From Synergistaceae bacterium (GTDB lineage: Bacteria; Synergistota; Synergistia; Synergistales; Synergistaceae): a DNA stretch of 64,000 nucleotides. Positions 33,817-42,734 of this stretch are shown one piece after another. Location of the stretch: NCBI GenBank assembly GCA_030523725.1, contig JAUNHV010000007.1, positions 1 through 64,000 of the forward strand, given 5' to 3'. The notes under the pieces are model-generated. The model had not been told where the DNA came from, searched no databases, and was given only the letters and a program-made list of their open reading frames with translations. Each line of letters starts with the position of its first letter. The stretch's first letter is position 1. The position numbers and the translations under genes are program-made.

Positions 33817-34869
33817 ATGAATAAGGATAGAATAATTTGGTTAGATTGTTTACGGATAGTAGCTTGTTTTGCGGTTATATTTGCTCACACTGCTTCACAA
33901 ACATTTATAACACGGGATCCAAGTTCTTTAGGTTGGAATATTTGTAATTGTTATGACGCCATGTGTTATTGGGCTAATTATGCTTTCTATATGTTGGCAG
34001 GTATTTTCTTCTTGGATCCAGAGAAAGAAATTCCAACAAGCAAATTGTATAAAAAATACATTAAAAAACTGGCTTTAGTTTTTATATTTTGGTTTTTCTT
34101 GAACAATCTATTTTTCTATTGGTTTGATGGCAAATATCTTGTCTCAAATACTACATCTACTTTTTTAAGAGAAATGACTCTGCATATGACGAAGCATCTT
34201 TGGTTTTTGCTGGCAATAATAGGGTTTTATGTTTCTGTTCCCATTATTAGATGTATAACGCGGAATAAAGACATATTGCCATATTTCTTGTTTGTAGGGG
34301 TGCTGTGGTATTTTGTGCATTTTGTTGCGAGCTCCATTGCACAACCTCTTTCGCTTAAGTTAATATCTCGCCTTGCAATACCTCTTTTGCACAACATGAT
34401 AGCTCCTTGTTTTTCATTTGTGTTGGGGTATTATTTAGCAAAATGTATAGAAAAAATTGATGTAAAAACTGAATTTGCTTGGTATTTGCTTGGTATAGCT
34501 GGCTATCTATCAATTGTTTTTGCGACAGCTTATTTTTCATGCAAGGAAGGCAAAACTGTGCTTAAATATTTTTCTGAGTCAGTCTTGGCAACTGCTGTTG
34601 CAGTTTTTGTTTTTTTCAAATGCAGAGTTGCTAAAATAAATTTTTCAGTCCAAGCAAAAAAGGCAATACAATTTCTGTCTTCCCATATGTTAGGAGTATA
34701 CCTTCTCCATTTGGCTTGTCTCAGTATGGTTGATAGATATGTCCTGCCACTAAAATCCCTTAATCTTTTGTTTTCAATTCCTCTTGTGGCACTTGTTACC
34801 TTTTTGACTTCTTTAGCAATGGCAATATTGCTTAAAAAAATCCCGTGGTTTAACAAGTATTTTATTTAG
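33817..34869 (+). CDS. Acyltransferase-3 family membrane protein (copy 2)
   Basis: 350 aa, same family as its neighbours, with the family opening IIWLDCLRIVACFAVIFAHTAS and the end LKKIPWFNKYFI. It shares start, end and flanking DNA with copies 3 and 4 (AGCAGGAGAAAAAGTTTATG before the gene, AGCAAAAGTCAGTT after it as in copy 4). The interior differs more, chiefly between residues 90 and 200. It is predicted to add acyl groups to an undetermined surface glycan or lipid. Confidence 0.88.
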   Translation: MNKDRIIWLDCLRIVACFAVIFAHTASQTFITRDPSSLGWNICNCYDAMCYWANYAFYMLAGIFFLDPEKEIPTSKLYKKYIKKLALVFIFWFFLNNLFFYWFDGKYLVSNTTSTFLREMTLHMTKHLWFLLAIIGFYVSVPIIRCITRNKDILPYFLFVGVLWYFVHFVASSIAQPLSLKLISRLAIPLLHNMIAPCFSFVLGYYLAKCIEKIDVKTEFAWYLLGIAGYLSIVFATAYFSCKEGKTVLKYFSESVLATAVAVFVFFKCRVAKINFSVQAKKAIQFLSSHMLGVYLLHLACLSMVDRYVLPLKSLNLLFSIPLVALVTFLTSLAMAILLKKIPWFNKYFI

Positions 34870-34960
34870 CAAAAGTCAGTTCCGTGCATTGTTATTGTTT
34901 TTGAAAATGCAAAAAAATCATATATTTTTAACAAGATGGTAGAAGCAGGAGAAAAAGTTT

Positions 34961-35989
34961 ATGAATAAGGATAGAATAATTTGGTTAGATTGTTTTAGGG
35001 TAGTAGCTTGTTTTGCGGTTATATTTGCTCACACTGCTATACACGCATTTATAGCACGAGACCCAAGTTCATTGGATTGGCATATTTGCAACTGTTGTGA
35101 CGTCATTGGGCAGTGGGCTAATTATGCGTTCTTTATGATATCAGGAGTTTTTTTCCTTGATCCTGATAGGGAAATTTCAATAGATAAATTGTATTCAAAA
35201 TATATTAAAAAGCTCGCCATTGTCTTTTTATTTTGGTTTATCTTGAATAACTTATTTTTTCTTTGGTATGGAGGTAAGCTTTTCTCTTCAAATATTTTTG
35301 CTTCTGGCAATATTTTTGTGATAGCAAGAGATTTTTTTCTTTTACCCACATTGCATCTTTGGTTTTTGCCTATGATAATCGGCTTTTATATTTCTGTGCC
35401 ACTTCTTCGGTGCATAACGCAAAACGAAAAAATCCTCCCCTACTGCATATTTGTAGGCATATTGGCAGCGTTACTAAAATACTTTAATGTAAAAATTATT
35501 GTAGATTTTGCCCGTTACATAGTAGCCCCATGTTTACCATTCATCCTGGGATATTATTTGATGAAGTGTGAAAAAATTAGGGGTAAAACAGAATTTGCCT
35601 TGTATGCTCTTGGCATAATAGGGTATCTATCTATGGTTTTGCCAACAGCATATCTTTCATACAAAGAAGGCAAGCCAAACATTGTGTACCTTGATGAGTG
35701 TAAATTTGCAATGGCTGTTGCAATTTTTTGCTTCTTCAAATGTCGTGTTGCTAAAATAAATTTTTCTCCTCGAGCAAAATCAATAATACTATTTCTCTCT
35801 TCACACACATTGGGGATATATTTGCTCCAAACGCCGCTTCGTTGTCTTGTTCACAGGTATCTCCTGCCAATAAATTCCATTAACCCTTTATTTTCCATTC
35901 CTGTTGTGGCAATAATTACGTTTTTAATTTCTTTGGCTGTGACGGTATTACTCAAAAAAATCCCGTGGTTTAACAAGTATTTTATTTGA
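34961..35989 (+). CDS. Acyltransferase-3 family membrane protein (copy 3)
   Basis: 342 aa, closest to copy 4 and clearly paralogous to copy 2. Opens IIWLDCFRVVACFAVIFAHTA; the shared stretch DPDREISIDKLYSKYIKKLAIVF is nearly identical to copy 4, as is the last third. The 20 bases before the ATG repeat those of copy 2. No strong promoter is seen, and read-through from copy 2 is possible over the 91-base gap. Confidence 0.88.
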   Translation: MNKDRIIWLDCFRVVACFAVIFAHTAIHAFIARDPSSLDWHICNCCDVIGQWANYAFFMISGVFFLDPDREISIDKLYSKYIKKLAIVFLFWFILNNLFFLWYGGKLFSSNIFASGNIFVIARDFFLLPTLHLWFLPMIIGFYISVPLLRCITQNEKILPYCIFVGILAALLKYFNVKIIVDFARYIVAPCLPFILGYYLMKCEKIRGKTEFALYALGIIGYLSMVLPTAYLSYKEGKPNIVYLDECKFAMAVAIFCFFKCRVAKINFSPRAKSIILFLSSHTLGIYLLQTPLRCLVHRYLLPINSINPLFSIPVVAIITFLISLAVTVLLKKIPWFNKYFI

Positions 35990-36031
35990 AGTGCTTTGAG
36001 AGCTCTTGATAGATTGCTTCAATGATAAGGC

Positions 36032-36061
36032 TTGACAACTTCAATGGAAGAATTGTAGAAT
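36032..36061 (+). promoter_or_regulatory. Promoter for acyltransferase copy 4
   Basis: TTGACA (36032-36037), 18-base spacer, TAGAAT (36056-36061), 38 bases before the start codon. Confidence 0.7.
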
Positions 36062-36098
36062 TTCTACGTCAGATTTCGCTTGGGAGGAGAAAAAGTTT

Positions 36099-37127
36099 AT
36101 GAATAAAGATAGAATACTTTGGTTAGATTGTTTGCGAATTTTGGTCTGTTTTTTCGTTGTATTTAGCCATTGTGCTGTATATATTTTGGAAGATATAGAG
36201 CTATTTTCGCTAGATTGGCATATTTGCAACTGTTACACTACTATAGGGCAATGTGTAAATTTTGTTTTTTTTATGATATCAGCTGTTTTTTTCCTTGATC
36301 CTGATAGGGAAATTTCAATAGATAAATTGTATTCAAAGTATATAAAAAAACTTGCCATTGTCTTTTTATTTTGGTATCCCTTGAATAACATATTTTTCCT
36401 TTGGTATGGAAGCAAACTTTTCCCTCCAAATATTTTTGCCTCTGGCAATATTTTTGTGATAGCCAAAAATTTTTTTCTTTTACATCCATTGCATCTTTGG
36501 TTTTTGCCTACGATGATTGGCTTTTATATTGCTGTGCCATTTCTTCGGTGCATAACGCAAAACGAAAAAATCTTATCCTACTACATATTGATAAGCATAT
36601 TGGCAATACTAGCCAAACGCACTAATATAAACGTTATTGTAGCTCTTGCTAGTTACATAGCAATGCCATGTTTACCCCCTGTCTTAGGATATTATTTGAT
36701 GAAGTGTAAAAAAATTAGGGCTAAAACAGAATTTGCCTTGTATGCTCTCGGCATAATAGGGTATCTATCTATGATTTTGCAAACAGTATATTTTTCATGC
36801 AAAGAAGGCAAGACACACATGGTGTATTTTGTTGATTTTAAACTTGTATTGGCTATTGCAATTTTTTGTTTTTTCAAATGTCGTGTTGCTAAGATAAATT
36901 TTTCTCCTCGAGCCCAATCAATAATATTATTCCTCTCTTCACACTCATTGGGGATATATTTGCTCCAAACGCCACTTCGTTGTCTTGTTCACAGGTATCT
37001 TTTGCCATTAGATTCCTTTAACCCTATATTTTCCGTTCCTGTTGTGGCGATAATTACGTTTTCAATTTCTTTGGCTGTGACAGTGTTACTCAAAAAAATC
37101 CCGTGGTTTAACAAGTATTTTATTTAG
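36099..37127 (+). CDS. Acyltransferase-3 family membrane protein (copy 4)
   Basis: 342 aa. Nearly superimposable on copy 3 apart from the first 60 residues and a few loops: shared FFLDPDREISIDKLYSKYIK, RCITQNEKIL, LLQTPLRCLVHRYLLP. The putative catalytic His is in VFSHCAV. It has its own promoter. The three copies end in the same 30 or so bases of DNA, which suggests duplication followed by local conversion. Confidence 0.88.
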   Translation: MNKDRILWLDCLRILVCFFVVFSHCAVYILEDIELFSLDWHICNCYTTIGQCVNFVFFMISAVFFLDPDREISIDKLYSKYIKKLAIVFLFWYPLNNIFFLWYGSKLFPPNIFASGNIFVIAKNFFLLHPLHLWFLPTMIGFYIAVPFLRCITQNEKILSYYILISILAILAKRTNINVIVALASYIAMPCLPPVLGYYLMKCKKIRAKTEFALYALGIIGYLSMILQTVYFSCKEGKTHMVYFVDFKLVLAIAIFCFFKCRVAKINFSPRAQSIILFLSSHSLGIYLLQTPLRCLVHRYLLPLDSFNPIFSVPVVAIITFSISLAVTVLLKKIPWFNKYFI

Positions 37128-37140
37128 CAAAAGTCAGTTT

Positions 37141-37169
37141 TTGTTATTTTACTAGGTGCGTGATATAAT
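37141..37169 (+). promoter_or_regulatory. Promoter for the glycosidase-amidase fusion
   Basis: TTGTTA (37141-37146), 17-base spacer, perfect TATAAT (37164-37169), 64 bases before the chosen start. Confidence 0.7.
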
Positions 37170-37232
37170 AGACCCGTTGCGGTTGCAAATTTTTAATTTG
37201 AGCCTATTTTATGGCGTTTTTAGGTGATTTAT

Positions 37233-39860
37233 GTGAAAAAAAAGTTTTTATTTTCTTTGATACTCATTTTTATTTTTTTTACGTGTCGGTTTTTTGTCTC
37301 GCCTGCCTCTTCACAACTTCCGCAAGAAATACGCGGTGTGTGGGTGGCGACAGTTTTCAACATTGATTTTCCCTCAAAATCTGGGCTAGATGCTGAAACA
37401 CTTAAGCGCGAGTTAGATGACATTGTGAATACGACAGCAGATGCAGGGCTTAATGCAATTTTCCTCCAAGTTCGCCCAACCTGTGATGCACTGTATAATT
37501 CAAAAATCTTTCCTACGTCAAAGTGGCTTGTAAAGCAACCGGGGGCACCGCTTCCTGGAGGTTTTGACCCATTAGCTTACATAATTAGCATAGCAAAGCC
37601 TCGAGGCATAGCTATTCATGCTTGGATAAATCCACTGCGAATAACAAATGCACAAGGAAACTCACTTGCTTCTCAAGTTGCACAAAATAGTCCGGCTTTG
37701 CAACACCCAGAGTGGGTAGTTGCCTTTGATGGCAAGTACTATTTTAATGCAGGCTTGCCAGAGGTTAGAGAGCTTATTGCGAATGGTGTGAAAGAAATTG
37801 TCCAAAATTATGATGTGGCAGGAATTGTATTTGACGATTATTTCTATCCTGCTGAATCTAAAAATGTGAAATTTGACGATGACAAGACTTTTGCTACCTA
37901 TGGAGCGGGTTTTGCCATCAGAGGTGACTGGAGACGGGACAATATAAATAGATTGATAAAACAGTGTTACGACACAGTAAAATCTGTGCGGAGTAATTGT
38001 CTCTTTGCTGTGTCACCATTTGGAATTTGGCAGAATAAGGCAGAACATCCACAGGGAAGTGACACTAAGGGGCGCAACTCTTACAGAACGTTATGCTGTG
38101 ATGCACTCGCTTGGATGAAGGGTGGCTATGTAGATTACATCTCCCCACAACTTTATTGGCAATTTACCCAAAAAAATGCACGTTATGACACCTTGTGCCG
38201 TTGGTGGAACGCACAGTGTGATGCAACTGGGATTCCCCTTGTTGTTTCCCATGCAGCATACCGCGTGGCGAAATGGCAAAGTGCTAAAGAGATAGCTAAT
38301 CAAGTTGTGTTTGCGAGACAATTGAGACAGTATGGCGGTTCAATTTTCTATTCCTACAGAGACCTTAAGAAAAACACCTTGAATATTCGTAGTGTTATAC
38401 GCAAAATCATGCAGGGAAATTATACAAAACCAGTAACTTACAATAATGATTTTACAATTAGCACTCCTAAAGATAATCTTGTTACGAAACAAAATGGCGT
38501 AATAATAATGGGGCAATCCAATTTGGATAGCCCTTTGTTTTTTGCAGAGCAACCTGTCTCTCGCACGAGGAGTGGATTTTTTACTATATATGCACCATTG
38601 GTGGTTGGAATGAATATTCTACAATTTCAACAAGGAAGTCAAACAATTGTTAAAAATGTTTGTCGTAATAATCCAGCAAATGCAAGTGTGAAACCTGCTC
38701 CATCGTCCCCTCAACCTACTGCAACGGCACAACCAGTTGTGGCTGTAGCACAAAAAATTTCAATCCCTGTTGAAGTGATAAAAGAAACAAGACTACGTCC
38801 TTCTCCAAAATCTTCACCCCACGATGATTTTTTGCCAGCCTTATGTGGTATGAAAGATATGGCTATTGACCAAAATAACACACAATACCGACTTCGTATG
38901 GGGGGCTTCGTGGCAAAAAAAGATGTAAAGACAATTGCTGGAGTTGTACCCCTTTCAAACTTAAACGATGTCGTGATTAATGTCACAGACGAGAGAACGA
39001 ATATTCAGTTAATGCGTGATATAGAATCTCCGATAGATGCAAAGATAGTTGGTAATGAATTTGTTGTTATACTTTTTAATACAAGCACAAAGTTAACAAA
39101 TTTGCAATTGCCACAAAATCCACTTTTTTCTGCAGTAAAAATTTTTCAGGTTAATAACAATGTAAAGTTACATTTCGAGCTTAAAAATGTGAGAAATTTC
39201 TATGGTTTCAGTATGCTAAAGTCCCAAAATGTTACACAAATTTCCTTGAAAAACCCGAGTGGTTTAGCAGAGGGAAATCAGCCACTTTTAGGTAAAACAA
39301 TTGTGCTTGATGCCGGGCACGGTGGAACAGATTCTGGAGCACGAGGGCCAAAAGAAGCCAACAACGAAGAGCACCTCAATCTTAATTTTGTTATGTGCTT
39401 AAAAAATAAACTTGAAAATCTTGGTGCAAAGATAATTTTAACACGTGACACGGATACTACTATCGAACTGCTTGAGCGAGAAAGTTTTGTCAAGAAGCAG
39501 TCACCAGATTTATCAATTTCTATACATCATAATTCTTTACCAAGTTCACCTAGAGCTTTGGAAGTTGGTGGATTTCTTGCCCTTTACAAAAATCCGGCAG
39601 GAAAATATCTAGCAGAAACAATTGCGAACCGTGTGCCTAATGATACTTTTATGCGCGCCCTGGGAGCAAAATTTCAACGTCTTGCTATGTGCCGTTTTTA
39701 TTCTTTCCCCTCTGTGTTGTTGGAACTAGGGTTTGTAACAAGCCCTGAAGAAGTGGAACGCGCAAATAATGATGCTGAAGTAAATAATATTTGCACGGCA
39801 ATTGCGGACTCTGTGCTTGCTTTTTATAAAAATCAAGAACAGTTTTTAATAAAAAATTGA
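37233..39860 (+). CDS. GH10-like glycosidase fused to Amidase_3
   Basis: Exported peptidoglycan enzyme, 875 aa. Residues 1-28 are a signal sequence. Residues about 30-390 match the GHL10/DigH (YddW) family: PQEIRGVWVATVFN, LNAIFLQVRPTCDALY, GIVFDDYFYP, YVDYISPQLYWQF. A Pro/Ala linker and a domain of unknown type follow. Residues about 680-870 are an N-acetylmuramoyl-L-alanine amidase (zinc motif VLDAGHGGTDSGARG, SISIHHNS, LLELGFVTSPEE). GTG at 37233 is preferred over GTG at 37224 because AGGTGA lies between them. DigH acts on glycan strands stripped by amidases, so one chain here may do both steps. Confidence 0.9.
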   Translation: MKKKFLFSLILIFIFFTCRFFVSPASSQLPQEIRGVWVATVFNIDFPSKSGLDAETLKRELDDIVNTTADAGLNAIFLQVRPTCDALYNSKIFPTSKWLVKQPGAPLPGGFDPLAYIISIAKPRGIAIHAWINPLRITNAQGNSLASQVAQNSPALQHPEWVVAFDGKYYFNAGLPEVRELIANGVKEIVQNYDVAGIVFDDYFYPAESKNVKFDDDKTFATYGAGFAIRGDWRRDNINRLIKQCYDTVKSVRSNCLFAVSPFGIWQNKAEHPQGSDTKGRNSYRTLCCDALAWMKGGYVDYISPQLYWQFTQKNARYDTLCRWWNAQCDATGIPLVVSHAAYRVAKWQSAKEIANQVVFARQLRQYGGSIFYSYRDLKKNTLNIRSVIRKIMQGNYTKPVTYNNDFTISTPKDNLVTKQNGVIIMGQSNLDSPLFFAEQPVSRTRSGFFTIYAPLVVGMNILQFQQGSQTIVKNVCRNNPANASVKPAPSSPQPTATAQPVVAVAQKISIPVEVIKETRLRPSPKSSPHDDFLPALCGMKDMAIDQNNTQYRLRMGGFVAKKDVKTIAGVVPLSNLNDVVINVTDERTNIQLMRDIESPIDAKIVGNEFVVILFNTSTKLTNLQLPQNPLFSAVKIFQVNNNVKLHFELKNVRNFYGFSMLKSQNVTQISLKNPSGLAEGNQPLLGKTIVLDAGHGGTDSGARGPKEANNEEHLNLNFVMCLKNKLENLGAKIILTRDTDTTIELLERESFVKKQSPDLSISIHHNSLPSSPRALEVGGFLALYKNPAGKYLAETIANRVPNDTFMRALGAKFQRLAMCRFYSFPSVLLELGFVTSPEEVERANNDAEVNNICTAIADSVLAFYKNQEQFLIKN

Positions 39861-39902
39861 CATGTTAGCAAGTGATACAATTGTAAAAAAGGGGGATATT
39901 CC

Positions 39903-40832
39903 ATGAAACGTTTATTATTATTGTTAATTTGTGTTGCGCTATTTGCAACAGGAGTTGAAGCAGAGAATTTGAAGACAGTCCGCATGACCTACATAAAGCC
40001 ACCGCTCAATGTTCCGTCTGTTGTGGCAAAGGCACAAGGTCGTTACGAAAAAGGCTTTAAGCCGCTGGGACTTAATCTAGAATATGTGCAAATGGAAAGT
40101 GGTGTTGATCAAACAACAGCTTTGGCGGCTGGCGAGATGCACATTTTGAATGCTCTTGGTGGTGCATCTCTCATCTTTGCTGCTTCAAATGGTGCAGATG
40201 TCAAGATTGTTGGAATGTATGGTGTGTCGCCAAAAGCCTTTTGCCTCTACTCAAAGGACAAAAAAATAAAATCTGCCAAGTCTCTCAAGGGCAAAACCAT
40301 AGCAGGACCAAAGGGCACAAATTTGCATGAATTGCTAGCCACATACCTTACAAAAGCCGGAATGAAAGAAAGTGACGTAAAATTTGTTTCCATGGATATT
40401 GTGAGTGCGTATTCTGCGATGGAAAATGGCAGTGTGGACTGTGCCTTGCTTGCAGGAGCAACATCGTATGCAGCAAAAAAGGCTGGATACAACCTCGTGA
40501 CAGATGGCACCGACCTAGTGGCAGGGGCAATAGTTACCGCCACATCACAGAAGTTTTATAACTCACACAAAGATATAATAAAAACTTTTTACCGTGTGCA
40601 GGGTGAGACACTAAAATTCATCAAGCAAAACAAGGCAAAAGCGATAGAAATAACGTCACAAGAGCTTGATTTGACTAGGGCAGATGTGGCAAACATGCTT
40701 CCTCTTTACGATTTTCATCAGGAAATTCGCGAAAGTGACATAAAGGGATTGCAAAAAACGGCAGATTTTCTTTTCAAAAACAAGATGATAAAAAATCCCG
40801 TTAAGATTAGAAAATTGATTTTGAAAAGATAA
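39903..40832 (+). CDS. NMT1/SsuA-type periplasmic binding protein
   Basis: 309 aa with a signal peptide (1-20, cleavage near VEAEN). The fold is of the ABC nitrate/sulfonate/taurine or thiamine-precursor receptor class: VVAKAQGRYEKGFKPLGL, AAGEMHILNALGGASL, SLKGKTIAGPKGTNLHELL. The ligand cannot be read from sequence. No permease or ATPase gene is adjacent, making it the third orphan receptor in this stretch. GGGGGA precedes the ATG and a strong terminator follows. Confidence 0.87.
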   Translation: MKRLLLLLICVALFATGVEAENLKTVRMTYIKPPLNVPSVVAKAQGRYEKGFKPLGLNLEYVQMESGVDQTTALAAGEMHILNALGGASLIFAASNGADVKIVGMYGVSPKAFCLYSKDKKIKSAKSLKGKTIAGPKGTNLHELLATYLTKAGMKESDVKFVSMDIVSAYSAMENGSVDCALLAGATSYAAKKAGYNLVTDGTDLVAGAIVTATSQKFYNSHKDIIKTFYRVQGETLKFIKQNKAKAIEITSQELDLTRADVANMLPLYDFHQEIRESDIKGLQKTADFLFKNKMIKNPVKIRKLILKR

Positions 40833-40850
40833 GCCTCAAAAAACCAAAAA

Positions 40851-40897
40851 GGCACAAGGTAGTCGATTTTACCGACGACCTTGTGCTTATTTTTTAT
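40851..40897 (+). terminator. Strong intrinsic terminator
   Basis: GCACAAGGT (40852-40860) and GTCG pair with CGAC and ACCTTGTGC (40878-40886), one mismatch between them, then TTATTTTTT. Confidence 0.92.
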
Positions 40898-40937
40898 GAA
40901 AATCTTAAACTTCTTGCCATGCTATCCTTTTCCTTTC

Positions 40938-40965
40938 TTGACAGCTGTAAGTTGCCATGTATAAT
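40938..40965 (+). promoter_or_regulatory. Consensus promoter for the NSS symporter
   Basis: TTGACA (40938-40943), 16-base spacer, TATAAT (40960-40965), 35 bases before the chosen ATG. Confidence 0.88.
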
Positions 40966-41000
40966 ACCTATGGTACACTTCATTGACACGAGGTAAAGAG

Positions 41001-42380
41001 ATGAGAGAGAGAGAAAAATTATCATCAAGGTTAGGCTTTATTTTAGTTTCTGCCGGTTGCGCAATTGGAATTGGTAATGTATATCGCTTTCCACTTGTAA
41101 CAGGAATGTATGGCGGAGCAATTTTTGTTCTGTTTTATTTGCTCTTTGTCATTGGGCTGGGACTCCCAATTATGTTAGCCGAGCTTGCTGTCGGTAGAGC
41201 AAGCCGCCTTAGCATTGCAAATTCCTTTGCCAAGATGGAACGTCCTGGACAACATTGGCATTTAATGAAATACATTGGCATCACGGGAAATTATCTTCTT
41301 ATGATGTTTTACACAACAATAGCAGGCTGGTTTATTGTGTACTTTGGCAAATTTCTAAATGCTTCCATTATCAAGGAAGGAGCAACACTCCCTGCAAGCG
41401 ACCTGTTTACACAGGTTGTATCTAATTCAACCCTAAATTTTGCTGCTACTTTTGCGACAATTATTATTTGCTTTATCATTTGTGGATTTGGATTGCAAAA
41501 GGGGGTTGAAAAGGCGTCAAAAGTTATGATGACAGGGTTATTGTGCCTCTTGATAGGACTTGCAATTTACTCTTGCAATCTGAACGGGGCAAGGGAAGGA
41601 CTTAAATTTTTTCTTCTTCCTTCACTCGCAAAATTCTATGCCGTGGGACCAAAAATTGTTATTTGTGAAGCTATGGCTCAAGCTTTTTTCACCCTGTCTG
41701 TGGGAATTGGTAGTATTGCAATTTTTGGTAGCTATATTGATAAAGACCAAAATTTATTGGCCGGAGCTTCTTGGATAGTTGCACTGGATACATTTGTGGC
41801 TTTTTGCGCTGGGGTTGTAATTTTTCCCGCCTGCTTCACATACCTTGGCGGTGTCGGCGTGGATGCTAACCATGTCAGCGCGTCATTTCTTTTTACAACA
41901 CTTTGCACAGTTTTCAAGGCGATGGATTACGGATTACTAATAGGACTCTTCTTCTTTCTTTTTATGATTTTTGCTTCCTTTTCAACTATTTTAGCCGTCT
42001 TTGAAACTATTACTTCTTTTTGGCTCGAGGGGACAAAGCTTTCAAGAAGGCAAATTGTGCTAATAAACATAATTCTTATTACAATTTTGTCATTGCCTGC
42101 TACCTTTACCTTTAACATTTGGAGTAATTTCATGCCATTTGGCATGGATGTCATCACCTTAGAGGATAAAATTGTATCTTCATTACTCTTACCTCTGGGC
42201 TCTTTGTTTTATGTGTTATTCTGTGTTACCCGTTATGGCTGGGGCTTTGACAATTTCTTGGCAGAGGTCAATACAAGCAAGGCTGGTGCAAAATTGCCAC
42301 GTTGGATAAGACCATACATGACATTTGTTTTGCCACTTTTACTTATTTTCTTACTGCTTGTTACATTGGGCATAATATAA
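41001..42380 (+). CDS. Sodium-dependent NSS-family symporter
   Basis: Neurotransmitter:sodium symporter (SNF/LeuT fold), 459 aa with about 11 membrane spans, the usual bacterial length. TM1 motif GCAIGIGNVYRFP binds sodium and substrate; NGGAIF is replaced by YGGAIF. Bacterial members carry amino acids such as Trp, Tyr or Leu; the substrate is not decided here. ATG 41001 is preferred over TTG 40983, since AGGTAAAGAG then lies upstream. Two terminator-like structures follow. Confidence 0.92.
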   Translation: MREREKLSSRLGFILVSAGCAIGIGNVYRFPLVTGMYGGAIFVLFYLLFVIGLGLPIMLAELAVGRASRLSIANSFAKMERPGQHWHLMKYIGITGNYLLMMFYTTIAGWFIVYFGKFLNASIIKEGATLPASDLFTQVVSNSTLNFAATFATIIICFIICGFGLQKGVEKASKVMMTGLLCLLIGLAIYSCNLNGAREGLKFFLLPSLAKFYAVGPKIVICEAMAQAFFTLSVGIGSIAIFGSYIDKDQNLLAGASWIVALDTFVAFCAGVVIFPACFTYLGGVGVDANHVSASFLFTTLCTVFKAMDYGLLIGLFFFLFMIFASFSTILAVFETITSFWLEGTKLSRRQIVLINIILITILSLPATFTFNIWSNFMPFGMDVITLEDKIVSSLLLPLGSLFYVLFCVTRYGWGFDNFLAEVNTSKAGAKLPRWIRPYMTFVLPLLLIFLLLVTLGII

Positions 42381-42390
42381 GAGTTTTTTA

Positions 42391-42430
42391 GCCATAAAGA
42401 ACATAAAGGGGATGTCGAGTAAACTCGCCA
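42391..42430 (+). other. Hairpin after the NSS symporter gene
   Basis: GGGGATG pairs with CATCCC around CGAG-TAAA-CTCG, preceded by GCCATAAAGAACATAAAGG (42391-42409). That leader repeats, with one change, the 5' part of the junction at 16718. AGAACATAAAGG can also pair with CCTTTATGTTCT near 42530. No T tract follows, so it is not a standard terminator. Confidence 0.5.
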
Positions 42431-42466
42431 TCCCTTACGTAAAGCTAATAAAATAGTTTGTATTTA

Positions 42467-42506
42467 ATTCTATGCTTTGCCTTGGTAAAGCATAGAATTT
42501 TTTTTG
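42467..42506. terminator. Bidirectional intrinsic terminator
   Basis: AATTCTATGCTTT (42467-42479) and AAAGCATAGAATT (42488-42500) form a perfect 13-bp stem with a T8 run. It should end the symporter transcript on the + strand. Confidence 0.92.
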
Positions 42507-42567
42507 CTGGCGTAGACAGCCTCTATGACCTTTATGTTCTCTAGGGCGAAGTTGTCTTTTACAAATC

Positions 42568-42666
42568 CGCTCCTTTTGCACCCAACCGCTTTGCATTTGA
42601 GGCATCTAATCCTCGTTTTTGGTTGCGTGTTGTGCTATATGGTTCTGCCGAAGCCGTAAGCGCTGC
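42568..42666. repeat. Dispersed intergenic repeat, copy B
   Basis: Ungapped relative of 12361-12459 with eight mismatches in 99 bases. The inverted left arm that makes copy A a palindrome is missing here, so this is a half element. It ends in a perfect GCTGCG-CTTTG-CGCAGC type hairpin (42663-42679). The 42381-42722 interval holds no gene, only this repeat and hairpins. Confidence 0.85.
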
Positions 42667-42688
42667 GCTTTGCGCAGCTAACATAAAG

Positions 42689-42734
42689 GCGAGAAGTTGC
42701 TGGCATAACCAGCACCTTCTCGCTAATTTTTTTC
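42689..42734 (+). terminator. Hairpin at the end of the hydroxylase large-subunit gene
   Basis: GCGAGAAGTTGCTGG (42689-42703) pairs with CCAGCACCTTCTCGC (42709-42723) with one mismatch. A T7 run follows on the + strand. The stem touches the stop codon of the - strand gene. On the - strand no T tract follows, so it best blocks + strand transcription from entering the hydroxylase genes antisense. Confidence 0.75.

Noticed and set aside
32540-37127. Phase-variable acyltransferase genes by slipped-strand repeats
   Set aside because: No long homopolymer or short tandem repeat was found at the starts or in promoters; all four frames are intact.
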